From positions 1 through 10,235 of the forward strand of contig CAAFWX010000373.1 of NCBI GenBank assembly GCA_900766795.1: DNA of 10,235 nucleotides, read 5' to 3'. Numbering within the stretch: position 1 is the stretch's first letter; each line of letters starts with the position of its first letter. This DNA comes from Oscillospiraceae bacterium (lineage in GTDB: Bacteria > Bacillota_A > Clostridia > Oscillospirales > Ruminococcaceae). Position numbers and translations under genes: made by a program. Below, in pieces: positions 5,225 through 10,235 of this stretch. The notes below the pieces were generated by a model. It did not search any database. It worked only from the letters and a program-made list of their open reading frames with translations, and was not told the DNA's origin.

Positions 5225-6676
5225 TTATAAAGAAAACTCCATATATATGACGGACAGCGAATTGTCCGCCTTGTGGTATGTAGCTTCCTTTACAAACTCT
5301 TTCAGCAGGTGGTTCTTTTCCAGCTCCCCGACTTCCGGGTCACGGAGCTTAACCAAGGTTTTCAGGTGCTTTTCCGCAAAAGCTCTCTTTTCTTCGGGGG
5401 TAATTTCTTTGTCAGGGGAGGAAACTCGCTTTGATTTCAGCGTTTCCAGCTCTTCAGTTATTCGAGCCTTGTTGGATTTGTATTCGTCAAGAGTATCAAT
5501 ACCCGCTTCAAATGCTTCTCTTACGCGCCGCAGCTTCATTTCGGCGCGTTCTATTTGCGCTTCAAGCGCTGCCGCGTCGTCGGCGACAGTTGGGCGCGAG
5601 CAACGTTCCAGACGGAAGTTTCCGCTTTTGAGGTCGCCCTCAATCGTTGATAGGAGCATAAGCCATATCATTTCATAGCTTGCGTGATGGGACGTGTTGC
5701 AAAGCCCGTGAGCGTATTTAATACATTGCAGGTATTTTTGTTTGCAAGTTGCGCTCAGTGAAGCGCCGCAGTTGGAGCATTTAATCACGCCCGACAGCGC
5801 ATATTCCTTTGGAATGTTCTCTCTGCGGTGTTTGGAGAATTTCAATCGCACTTCTTCACAATGTTTTTGAACTGCGTTCCACGTTTCGTCGTCAATAATC
5901 GGCTCATGATGTCCTTTGACAATGATTGTGTCGGGAGTATCTATGTATCGCTTTGTTGAAGCGCGTTCGGCGGGATTCCAGCGGACATAGCCATTGTACA
6001 CGGGATTTCTCAGCCAGTAACCAACCGTGCGCTGTTCAATTTTTCCGCCCCTATTCGTGGTTACTCCGAGAGTGTTCAGCCATGCGGCAATTTGCTTTTT
6101 ACCCCAACCATTAAGATACCTGGCGAATACCTCCCGAATTATTTCTGCCTGTTCGGGAAAAACCACAAGCTCCTTGTCTACTATCTTATATCCGAACGGC
6201 GCTACCGAGTTGTGGCTGCCGTGCTTTACGCGCTCGGTCATTCCTCGGCGGACTTCTTCGGCGAGGTTAAGGCTGTAATATTCGTCCATTGCTTCAATGA
6301 TTGCTTCTGTAATAACGCTCATCTTATCGTCGCCTACGTTCTCGGTAACGCTGATAACGTCAATGCCTATCTTTTTCAGCATGGACTTGTATACAATGCT
6401 GTCCTCGCGGTTGCGGGCAAATCGGCTGAATTTCCACACCACAATGGCGTCAAAGGGCTTCGGCTTGGATTTTGCCTTTGCTATCATGTGCTGAAATTCA
6501 TGACGCTTTGTGGCTTTTCTGCCGCTTACACCGTCCTCCTCGATAAAGATGTTGTCTTTATTAAGTATGTAGCCGTTGCGGGCGCAGAACTCCTTGATTT
6601 TTTCAAGCTGGCTGTCGGGTGAATACTCTAGCTGGTCGTCTGTCGATACTCTTATATAACAGGCTGCAAGTTTCAT
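5225..6676 (-). CDS. Large serine recombinase (site-specific integrase/excisionase)
   Basis: A 483-residue enzyme that integrates and excises the element through a 5'-phosphoserine DNA link. Order of parts: resolvase catalytic domain (about 4-145) with YIRVSTDDQ, nucleophile S11, R9, and the WKFSRFARN helix region (R85, R88); recombinase domain (about 155-270) with APFGYK, WLNTLGVTTNRGG and RNPVYNGYVRW; zinc ribbon with C300, C303, C318 and C326; then a charged coiled coil (about 365-445) and a short C-terminal helix. All key residues are intact, so it is probably active. The ATG at 6676 has AAGGAG 8 nt upstream. The gene abuts the cotJC junction, the usual place for the integrase of such elements. 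It lies 33 bp behind the AT-rich 172-aa gene. I see no clear sigma-A or sigma-E promoter directly before it. Confidence 0.95.
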   Translation of the reverse strand: MKLAACYIRVSTDDQLEYSPDSQLEKIKEFCARNGYILNKDNIFIEEDGVSGRKATKRHEFQHMIAKAKSKPKPFDAIVVWKFSRFARNREDSIVYKSMLKKIGIDVISVTENVGDDKMSVITEAIIEAMDEYYSLNLAEEVRRGMTERVKHGSHNSVAPFGYKIVDKELVVFPEQAEIIREVFARYLNGWGKKQIAAWLNTLGVTTNRGGKIEQRTVGYWLRNPVYNGYVRWNPAERASTKRYIDTPDTIIVKGHHEPIIDDETWNAVQKHCEEVRLKFSKHRRENIPKEYALSGVIKCSNCGASLSATCKQKYLQCIKYAHGLCNTSHHASYEMIWLMLLSTIEGDLKSGNFRLERCSRPTVADDAAALEAQIERAEMKLRRVREAFEAGIDTLDEYKSNKARITEELETLKSKRVSSPDKEITPEEKRAFAEKHLKTLVKLRDPEVGELEKNHLLKEFVKEATYHKADNSLSVIYMEFSL

Positions 6677-6709
6677 GAAATCATCTCCTTGCTTGATTTT
6701 TTTGCGCAG

Positions 6710-7228
6710 TTACTTAGTTCTGTAGTATCTATTTTCTAAATACTCGGCTTTTAATTCGCCGCCACATTTTTTGCAGGCTGAAAGACCTATTTTTTCTGCT
6801 TTACTGATAGATATTTCTACACAGTCGGATGGCAATGATGAGCAAGAGTCAGAATGATAGCATTTGCCATTGGGCGAACATAGAACAATCACATCTTCAT
6901 ACCAATCTATACGTACTGTGGCTTTTACTTTCTTTACATCTGTTATTTCGCCGATTATTTTACATTTTGGATTCTTTAATCCGTTTGCAACATACACTTT
7001 AATTCTTCCATACGGTAAGCACCCAATGCGCTTATCATAACAATATATATCAACTCCACAATCGTCCTCTTTTGTGGGATTACGTTTAAAAAATACCTTA
7101 TTTCCGACAGAAAAGGATTCTGCGTTTTCAAAAGTAAATGTAACTTTGTCAAAAGAACACAACAGGGGAAGATTAGTTGGTACAGTATTTTTTGAGGGGC
7201 TTGCTTTGAAGAAATCAAATAATCCCAT
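6710..7228 (-). CDS. Uncharacterised AT-rich protein with HIRAN-like middle and Ada-like Cys/His motif
   Basis: A 172-residue soluble protein; I do not recognise a named family. The start MGLFDFFK is followed by a Ser/Pro linker. The middle (about 25-110) is predicted beta-rich, with GVDIYCYDKRIGCLPYGRIK, then GEITDVKKVKATVRIDWY; this resembles the small beta-barrel pattern of HIRAN-like domains. The C-terminal part has CYHSDSC, then SISKAEKIGLSACKKC, giving H125, C129, C152 and C155. Similar (V/C)YHxxxC...A...G...CxxC stretches occur at the ends of many bacterial proteins and look like Ada-type metal-binding motifs. The ATG at 7228 has AAAGGAG 8 nt before it. Base composition is clearly more AT-rich than its neighbours, suggesting a separately acquired cargo gene. 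A role in DNA binding or defence would be a guess. Confidence 0.75.
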   Translation of the reverse strand: MGLFDFFKASPSKNTVPTNLPLLCSFDKVTFTFENAESFSVGNKVFFKRNPTKEDDCGVDIYCYDKRIGCLPYGRIKVYVANGLKNPKCKIIGEITDVKKVKATVRIDWYEDVIVLCSPNGKCYHSDSCSSLPSDCVEISISKAEKIGLSACKKCGGELKAEYLENRYYRTK

Positions 7229-7252
7229 AATAATTCTCCTTTATGTAGTTTT

Positions 7253-7278
7253 CCGCCCCTAATCGGGGCGGTTTTTTT
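7253..7278 (+). terminator. Intrinsic terminator for rightward transcription
   Basis: CCGCCCC/GGGGCGG form a perfect 7-bp stem with loop TAATC, followed by seven T's (7272-7278). This is a textbook terminator in the rightward direction, yet the genes on both sides run leftward. Leftward, the hairpin is followed by AAAACT, not a U-run. It overlaps the last codon and stop of immA. It could stop antisense read-through from the cotJ operon toward the repressor region, or end an unseen rightward transcript. Confidence 0.8.
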
Positions 7279-7843
7279 GTTCCTCAATCCACGGCTGGAA
7301 TTGCGCGAAAAGCTTTTTCTCCAGCGGATGGGTTAAAAACTTGTTACGCTTGCGGAGCACCGCCATTCTTTGCGCTCTCGTCTGCGCCGCTTGCTTTGAT
7401 ATACCGCATAGCGCGGCGATATCATCGGCGGTACTAGCGCCAAGCGCCCAGAGCACGCATGCCGGAGCAAGCACACGGGCGGCAAACTCGTCCGCCTGCG
7501 TTTCCTCGATGGGCTTGCCCTCTTGAATTTTGCGGAAGTGGCTGAACCCTGCGACAATCTCATGCCCGAGCAGGATATGCCCCAATTCATGCGCAATAGT
7601 AAACCTTACGCGCGACAGCGGCATGCTATCATCGTAAACCAATATCCATTTTCCTTGCTTATCAACGAAGCAGCAACCGCTTTCTCCGCTCTCTAACATC
7701 TGCACGTCGCTATTCTTTAGAACATCAACCTCAAAGTACTCGCATATTTTAAGGACCTTTATTGGCAGGGCGCTCGCCCCAACCTCAAGCAGGCACTGCC
7801 AAGCAGCGTCCCGCGCCTGTTTGTAATAATTATACGCATTTAT
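7259..7843 (-). CDS. immA: ImmA/IrrE-type metallopeptidase, anti-repressor
   Basis: ImmA proteases cleave the paired ImmR repressor to induce the element. The zinc site is clear: FTIAHELGHILLGHE (HExxH), with the downstream acidic EETQADEFAARVLAP. The C-terminal part has the usual DDIAALCGISKQAAQTRAQRM helices. The first standard start is GTG at 7705, but homology clearly extends upstream: AYNYYKQARDAAWQCLLE, then ALPIKVLKICEYFEVDVL is a typical ImmA N-terminus. In this upstream stretch (7706-7861) there is no ATG, GTG or TTG in frame. GGGAGGGG (7857-7850) stands 8 nt before an in-frame ATA (7843-7841), which would give 194 residues beginning M-N-A-Y. An ATT at 7846 is the alternative. A hairpin covers the ribosome binding site. 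It lies 56 bp downstream of the repressor gene. Confidence 0.85.
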   Translation of the reverse strand: MNAYNYYKQARDAAWQCLLEVGASALPIKVLKICEYFEVDVLKNSDVQMLESGESGCCFVDKQGKWILVYDDSMPLSRVRFTIAHELGHILLGHEIVAGFSHFRKIQEGKPIEETQADEFAARVLAPACVLWALGASTADDIAALCGISKQAAQTRAQRMAVLRKRNKFLTHPLEKKLFAQFQPWIEEQKNRPD

Positions 7844-7852
7844 AATAATCCC

Positions 7853-7881
7853 CTCCCACAGATTAGTATAACCTGCGGGAG
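7853..7881 (-). promoter_or_regulatory. Hairpin covering the immA ribosome binding site
   Basis: On the leftward RNA CTCCCGCAG (7881-7873) pairs with CTGTGGGAG (7861-7853): 9 bp including one G-U, with an 11-nt loop. The second arm contains GGGAG of the immA Shine-Dalgarno sequence. No U-run follows, so it is not a terminator. The structure would hide the site and limit immA translation unless it is opened. Confidence 0.55.
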
Positions 7882-7899
7882 ACGTTTTATTAGATAGCG

Positions 7900-8394
7900 T
7901 TAAAAGTCGTCTGTTTTAGTCGTAACACGATGAGCATTGTTTATTCGTTCTCTCTGCTCTTCAGTAAGCTTGGTTATGCCGCTAGGTCGATTGTCATCGC
8001 TTTTTGCTGCTCTAAAAACAACCTTGTCATCGTCCTCAGGCGGGGGATTAAGGCTATCTATGAATTTCCTGACTGCCGCTTTTTCGCTATCCTCTAAGCT
8101 GAGATATGCTTTAAGCGCTTTTTTTACAAAGTCGTCAACACCATATTTTTCTGCAAGCTCATCAATAAATGTTTCGGCGGGCTTGCTGAATATTTCGCCC
8201 TGTCCTGTCTGGAGCCATTCCATGTTTACTCCGAACTCTGCACAGATTGCTCTTTCTGTCGGAGCAGGCACATTAACTCGAAGCTGCTCGTAATTGTTTA
8301 TGACATCGCGGCTTACTCCGATACGCTGTCCAAATGCTGCTTGCGAAAGCTTTAGACGAGTACGAATTTCTTTAATTCTCTCGTTACTATTCAA
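7900..8394 (-). CDS. immR: Helix-turn-helix repressor of the element (ImmR/cI-like)
   Basis: A 164-residue protein. The N-terminal XRE/HTH_3 domain (about 5-65) reads IKEIRTRLKLSQAAFGQRIGVSRDVINNYE, followed by GVNMEWLQTGQGEIF, the usual end of phage-repressor HTH domains. The C-terminal region is acidic and helical (LAEKYGVDDFVKKALKAYLSLEDSEK), then a Pro/Asp-rich tail. There is no LexA-type peptidase domain, as expected for repressors inactivated by a partner ImmA rather than by self-cleavage. The start is TTG at 8394 with a near-perfect GGAGGTGAT 9 bases after the GG of AGGAGG. It is transcribed leftward from a consensus promoter and probably binds the inverted repeats in its own and the early promoter, so it would be autoregulated. 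Confidence 0.9.
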   Translation of the reverse strand: MNSNERIKEIRTRLKLSQAAFGQRIGVSRDVINNYEQLRVNVPAPTERAICAEFGVNMEWLQTGQGEIFSKPAETFIDELAEKYGVDDFVKKALKAYLSLEDSEKAAVRKFIDSLNPPPEDDDKVVFRAAKSDDNRPSGITKLTEEQRERINNAHRVTTKTDDF

Positions 8395-8423
8395 AGTTTA
8401 TCACCTCCTGTGTCTTTATATAT

Positions 8424-8452
8424 ATTATATCATAAGCAAATGGGTTTGTCAA
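8424..8452 (-). promoter_or_regulatory. Leftward promoter of immR-immA (consensus sigma-A)
   Basis: On the leftward strand TTGACA (8452-8447), a 17-bp spacer and TATAAT (8429-8424) match the consensus perfectly. The expected start is about 8417, giving a short leader before the TTG start at 8394. The -35 box and half of the spacer lie in the left copy of the inverted operator repeat. Confidence 0.9.
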
Positions 8453-8455
8453 CCC
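8434..8455 (-). repeat. Left copy of the inverted operator-like repeat
   Basis: A 22-bp segment, read leftward GGGTTGACAAACCCATTTGC plus TT, identical in 21 of 22 bases to the segment at 8535-8556 on the other strand. It includes the short dyad GGTT...AACC over the -35 box. It is the best candidate for the repressor operator on the immR side. Confidence 0.7.
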
Positions 8456-8464
8456 ACAATCAAG

Positions 8465-8479
8465 TAGTGAATGTCACTA
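8465..8479. promoter_or_regulatory. 15-bp palindrome between the divergent promoters
   Basis: TAGTGAATGTCACTA has 6-bp perfect arms around a 3-bp centre. It lies upstream of both promoters and differs in sequence from the operator-like repeats, so it may be bound by a different regulator or as a dissimilar third operator. Confidence 0.45.
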
Positions 8480-8534
8480 TTTTCTCATGTAATAATTGTG
8501 CAAGGTAAACAAACTCAAAAAAATACGGAGAATA

Positions 8535-8556
8535 GGGTTGACAAACCTATTTGCTT
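8535..8556 (+). repeat. Right copy of the inverted operator-like repeat
   Basis: Mate of the 8434-8455 repeat in opposite orientation, with a single C-to-T difference, covering the -35 box of the early promoter and part of its spacer. The two copies are 79 bp apart, so one repressor could hold both promoters, possibly with looping. Confidence 0.7.
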
Positions 8557-8566
8557 GGTGTATAAT
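8538..8566 (+). promoter_or_regulatory. Rightward early promoter (consensus sigma-A)
   Basis: TTGACA, a 17-bp spacer and TATAAT match the consensus perfectly; the expected start is about 8573. It drives the string of small rightward genes from 8619 on. A small hairpin (GAGTT/AACTC, 8589-8602) lies in the leader before the ribosome binding site. A promoter this strong needs tight repression in the integrated state. Confidence 0.92.
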
Positions 8567-8618
8567 GAGTACAACAACCCAGGCAAAGGAGTTGATAAAC
8601 TCGAAGGAGGTGTAAAAA

Positions 8619-8780
8619 ATGGTTAATAACATAACGCAGACAGAGCGCAAGGACATAAAGGAAACGCTTGAAAAGCTGATGGCACTGCCGGAAGCACAGC
8701 GGCTCATCGCCGTTGGTGTAATCCAGGGCATGGCGCTTGCACAGTCTACTAAAGACAACGCCAAGAGCAAGAATACATAA
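8619..8780 (+). CDS. Small early protein of the element, 53 aa
   Basis: The first gene of the rightward operon. ATG at 8619 stands behind an excellent AAGGAGGTG with good spacing. The protein is a probable helical hairpin: NITQTERKDIKETLEKLMALP, then EAQRLIAVGVIQGMALAQS, with a charged tail. Small proteins of this general pattern (helix, a short P-E turn, then a hydrophobic VIQGM helix) often follow the repressor in clostridial prophages; I know of no proven function. By position it could be a Cro-like partner or an anti-repressor, but it has no visible HTH. Confidence 0.8.
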   Translation: MVNNITQTERKDIKETLEKLMALPEAQRLIAVGVIQGMALAQSTKDNAKSKNT

Positions 8781-8849
8781 GAAAGAAGAAAACACCACCA
8801 GTAAACTGTACAAACCGGTTACGCATACATATAAGACGGAGGTGATATT

Positions 8850-9137
8850 ATGCGTTTCACAAAAGCTGAGCGGGATAAATACTTTAACCCGGATGGGTCA
8901 ATCAAGCGGCTTTTGAAAGTCGTTGAGGTTCTTCCCGATGGAACAAGGGTATTCGAGAACGGCTGCAAAGCCCGCCCGTCAATGATTGATTTCGGCGGCG
9001 AACGCGGTCTTGTTAGGCTCGACAGCCTGACCCCCGAGGAGCGCGACGAGTGGGAAGAAAAGCTGATGGAAAAGGTCGGCAAGGGTATGTCCGATTTCTA
9101 TGCCGCCCAAGCTACCGGGGCTTTTAACTACAAGTAG
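8850..9137 (+). CDS. Hypothetical early protein, 95 aa
   Basis: ATG at 8850 with GGAGGTGAT at good spacing. The protein has a beta-type first half (NPDGSIKRLLKVVEVLPDGTRVFENG), a middle with SMIDFGGERGLVRLD and an amphipathic helix LTPEERDEWEEKLMEKVGKGM. I do not recognise the family. It is soluble with no Cys motif except C39. It lies 69 bp after the 53-aa gene, and the gap holds only a short AACCGGTT palindrome, so it is probably in the same transcript. Confidence 0.8.
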   Translation: MRFTKAERDKYFNPDGSIKRLLKVVEVLPDGTRVFENGCKARPSMIDFGGERGLVRLDSLTPEERDEWEEKLMEKVGKGMSDFYAAQATGAFNYK

Positions 9138-9197
9138 CAAATGCAGGACGTTCAAATCTACGGACAAGCATAACGGATTTGCTGGGGGTACAGTAAA

Positions 9198-9845
9198 ATG
9201 GCATTCACAAAGCAGCAGCTCCGCGAAATGCGCGAGAACAGCGCGGCGGGAGCGGCAAGGCAGCGCGCCAAAGAGCAGGCGGCGCTTGACAAATACTTGG
9301 ACAGGAGGAACAAAGAAGTGGCAAAAGCAATGAGCGCAAAGGAGCGGGACGCGGCTGTAATCAAGGCGGCGAGCGACGGCGATACAATCGCGGATATCGC
9401 GGAGAAGTTTGAAATGACAGAGGCGCGTGTGAAGAAGATTCTCCAAAAGACCGCAGGCGTAATCGACGCGGCAGAGCTTAGCACTGAGGAGCGCGCGGAA
9501 ATCACAGCGCAGGCTGAACGCGACGCGGGTATCTATTGGGAGAGCGATTACGACCCGAGCGAGGACGAGGGCGAGGCGCACGGACCCTATGAATACGGAC
9601 CGTTCACGGACGAGCCAGAACCGAGGAACGCAGCGGACAAGCCGCAGGAAAAGCCTAGATATGATGTCGGTGAAATCGCTCAGCGAATAAAGTATATGAT
9701 GCGGGTAGCAATGATGTCGCTGGATTTGCCTGATAATCTCAACGTTGACTTTTGCATTAGAGATGGCTTATGCGAACTGGACGTTGCTGACAACGATGAA
9801 TCCGCTATGCTGACTTGGAGGTATTCGGATGAAGCAAGGACTTAA
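9198..9845 (+). CDS. Putative HTH DNA-binding early protein, 215 aa
   Basis: Three parts are visible. Residues 1-50 are a highly charged, Ala-rich helix (KQQLREMRENSAAGAARQRA, EQAALDKYLDRRNKEVAKA). Residues about 50-86 form a likely helix-turn-helix (AVIKAASDGDTIADIAEKFEMTEARVKKILQKT), of the kind seen in resolvase C-termini and sigma region 4. After an acidic linker (about 112-150, SDYDPSEDEGEAHGPYEYGP), a C-terminal domain reads IAQRIKYMMRVAMMSLDLPD. I do not recognise the whole protein. It may be an early regulator. The ATG at 9198 has only GGGGGTA upstream, a weaker ribosome binding site than its neighbours. It overlaps the next gene by 17 nt. Confidence 0.8.
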   Translation: MAFTKQQLREMRENSAAGAARQRAKEQAALDKYLDRRNKEVAKAMSAKERDAAVIKAASDGDTIADIAEKFEMTEARVKKILQKTAGVIDAAELSTEERAEITAQAERDAGIYWESDYDPSEDEGEAHGPYEYGPFTDEPEPRNAADKPQEKPRYDVGEIAQRIKYMMRVAMMSLDLPDNLNVDFCIRDGLCELDVADNDESAMLTWRYSDEART

Positions 9846-9984
9846 TCCCACCAGAGCGCAGAAAATCGCAATCACAAACGCGGGGCTGAACGCGAAGAAC
9901 TGGCTGGTGTTGAGTGACGAGAAGCACGCGATTGTCATTCGGCACAAGTCAACCGGAAGTATCAGAATTTTGCAGAAAGGGTGA
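9829..9984 (+). CDS. DUF6906-like small protein, 51 aa
   Basis: ATG at 9829, inside the end of the preceding gene, with GGAGGT 7 nt upstream. The sequence MKQGLNPTRAQKIAITNAGL, then NWLVLSD and HAIVIRHKSTGSIRIL fits a small protein family common in Firmicutes prophages and mobile elements (M-K-x-G-x-x-P-T-x-x-Q-K-x-x-I...G-L-N-x-x-N-W-L-V...H-x-x-T-G). I recall this as DUF6906; no function is known to me. The overlap suggests coupled translation with the 215-aa protein. Confidence 0.8.
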   Translation: MKQGLNPTRAQKIAITNAGLNAKNWLVLSDEKHAIVIRHKSTGSIRILQKG

Positions 9985-9990
9985 TATTTT

Positions 9991-10218
9991 ATGGAGAATC
10001 AAGACATCCGATACACAATAGCTTCCGTGATGTTCCTGCTAGGGTTCATGCTGATAGTCGGTACATACGGGAAATACGATTTCGACGGGTTCATTGACCC
10101 GCGCGAGTTCCTCGAGAAGATTACGGTGGGGCTGCTGCTCATAGGCGCGGCTTACCCCGTTTCGGGCGATATGGACGAGCTGTTCAAGCCCTCCGCAAAA
10201 AGAAAAAGCCGCCGCTGA
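9991..10218 (+). CDS. Small two-helix membrane protein, 75 aa
   Basis: ATG at 9991, six bases after the preceding stop, behind AAAGGGTGAT. Hydrophobic segments at about residues 8-25 (TIASVMFLLGFMLIVGTY) and 44-57 (ITVGLLLIGAAYPV) suggest two membrane passes joined by an acidic loop (DFDGFIDPREFLEK), with a basic tail KPSAKRKSRR on the positive-inside face. I recognise no family. In this position it could be a small phage membrane protein of the early operon. Confidence 0.75.
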   Translation: MENQDIRYTIASVMFLLGFMLIVGTYGKYDFDGFIDPREFLEKITVGLLLIGAAYPVSGDMDELFKPSAKRKSRR

Positions 10219-10231
10219 ACGGCAATTCAGC
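10214..10231 (+). other. Hairpin at the right edge, role unclear
   Basis: GCTGAA and TTCAGC form a 6-bp stem with a 6-nt loop over the stop codon of the last gene. The sequence breaks off four bases later, so whether a T-run follows (terminator) cannot be seen. Confidence 0.3.
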
Positions 10232-10235
10232 AAGC

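Noticed and set aside
6092..6622. 176-aa plus-strand open frame over the recombinase
   Set aside because: It is antisense to a recombinase with intact catalytic motifs; no ribosome binding site and no known domain.
8565..8615. 16-codon leader-peptide-like frame (MSTTTQAKELINSKEV) before the 53-aa gene
   Set aside because: Its ATG overlaps the -10 box TATAAT, so it lies upstream of the expected transcription start and would not be on the message.
8395..8618. CRISPR-like or other repeat array in the divergent control region
   Set aside because: There are only two inverted copies of one 22-bp block, each inside a promoter; this is an operator arrangement, not an array. No CRISPR, tRNA or rRNA was seen anywhere in the window.

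Overview
The window comes from a spore-forming, low- to mid-GC member of the Firmicutes, most likely class Clostridia (Ruminococcus/Oscillospiraceae-like). Grounds: a cotJ spore-coat operon, a yabM-mazG-hup-rqcP cluster, strong AGGAGG-type ribosome binding sites with many TTG/GTG starts, and clostridial-type prophage genes. No species can be assigned from the sequence alone.

Positions 1-4603 are host chromosome. The 3' part of an uncharacterised tyrosine-rich gene with a KPVIYLYP motif (2-1213, +) meets a leftward housekeeping cluster (4466 down to 1282) tail to tail at a hairpin terminator. In transcription order the cluster is a YabM/SpoVB-type lipid flippase, a MazG/YabN pyrophosphohydrolase, a HU nucleoid protein and the ribosome-quality-control S4 protein RqcP/YabO. 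This resembles the Bacillus yabM-yabN-yabO order with hup inserted. It ends where yabP-yabQ-divIC would often follow. A promoter close to consensus lies inside the end of the flippase gene and should drive mazG-hup-rqcP.

Positions 4550-5221 hold the rightward spore-coat operon cotJA-cotJB-cotJC behind a perfect sigma-E -10 box (CATACAAT). cotJC is cut off: its first 31 codons end at the conserved QYGG, then three foreign codons and a stop. Directly behind, tail to tail, lies a large serine recombinase gene (5225-6676, -). The natural reading is that an integrative element (prophage or related) has inserted into cotJC and the rest of cotJC lies beyond the window on the far side of the element. 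The architecture is the same as the skin element in sigK: a mother-cell sporulation gene split by an element carrying its own serine recombinase at the junction. Whether it is excised during sporulation cannot be decided from this window. This is the most interesting feature here.

Positions about 5206 to 10235 are the left arm of that element. Leftward are the recombinase, an AT-rich cargo-like gene with an Ada-like Cys/His motif, an ImmA-type metalloprotease and an HTH repressor (ImmR/cI-like). A 224-bp divergent control region carries two consensus sigma-A promoters embedded in an inverted 22-bp repeat (21/22 identical). Rightward is an early operon of small genes: a 53-aa protein, a 95-aa protein, a 215-aa HTH protein, a DUF6906-like 51-aa protein and a 75-aa two-helix membrane protein. 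This is a classical lysogeny switch. In an ImmR/ImmA pair the repressor holds the early operon off and ImmA cleaves it on induction. Here immA has no canonical start codon at its expected position, and a hairpin covers its ribosome binding site, so the switch may be weakened or tightly tuned. No structural, packaging or conjugation genes are in view, so phage versus conjugative element stays open.
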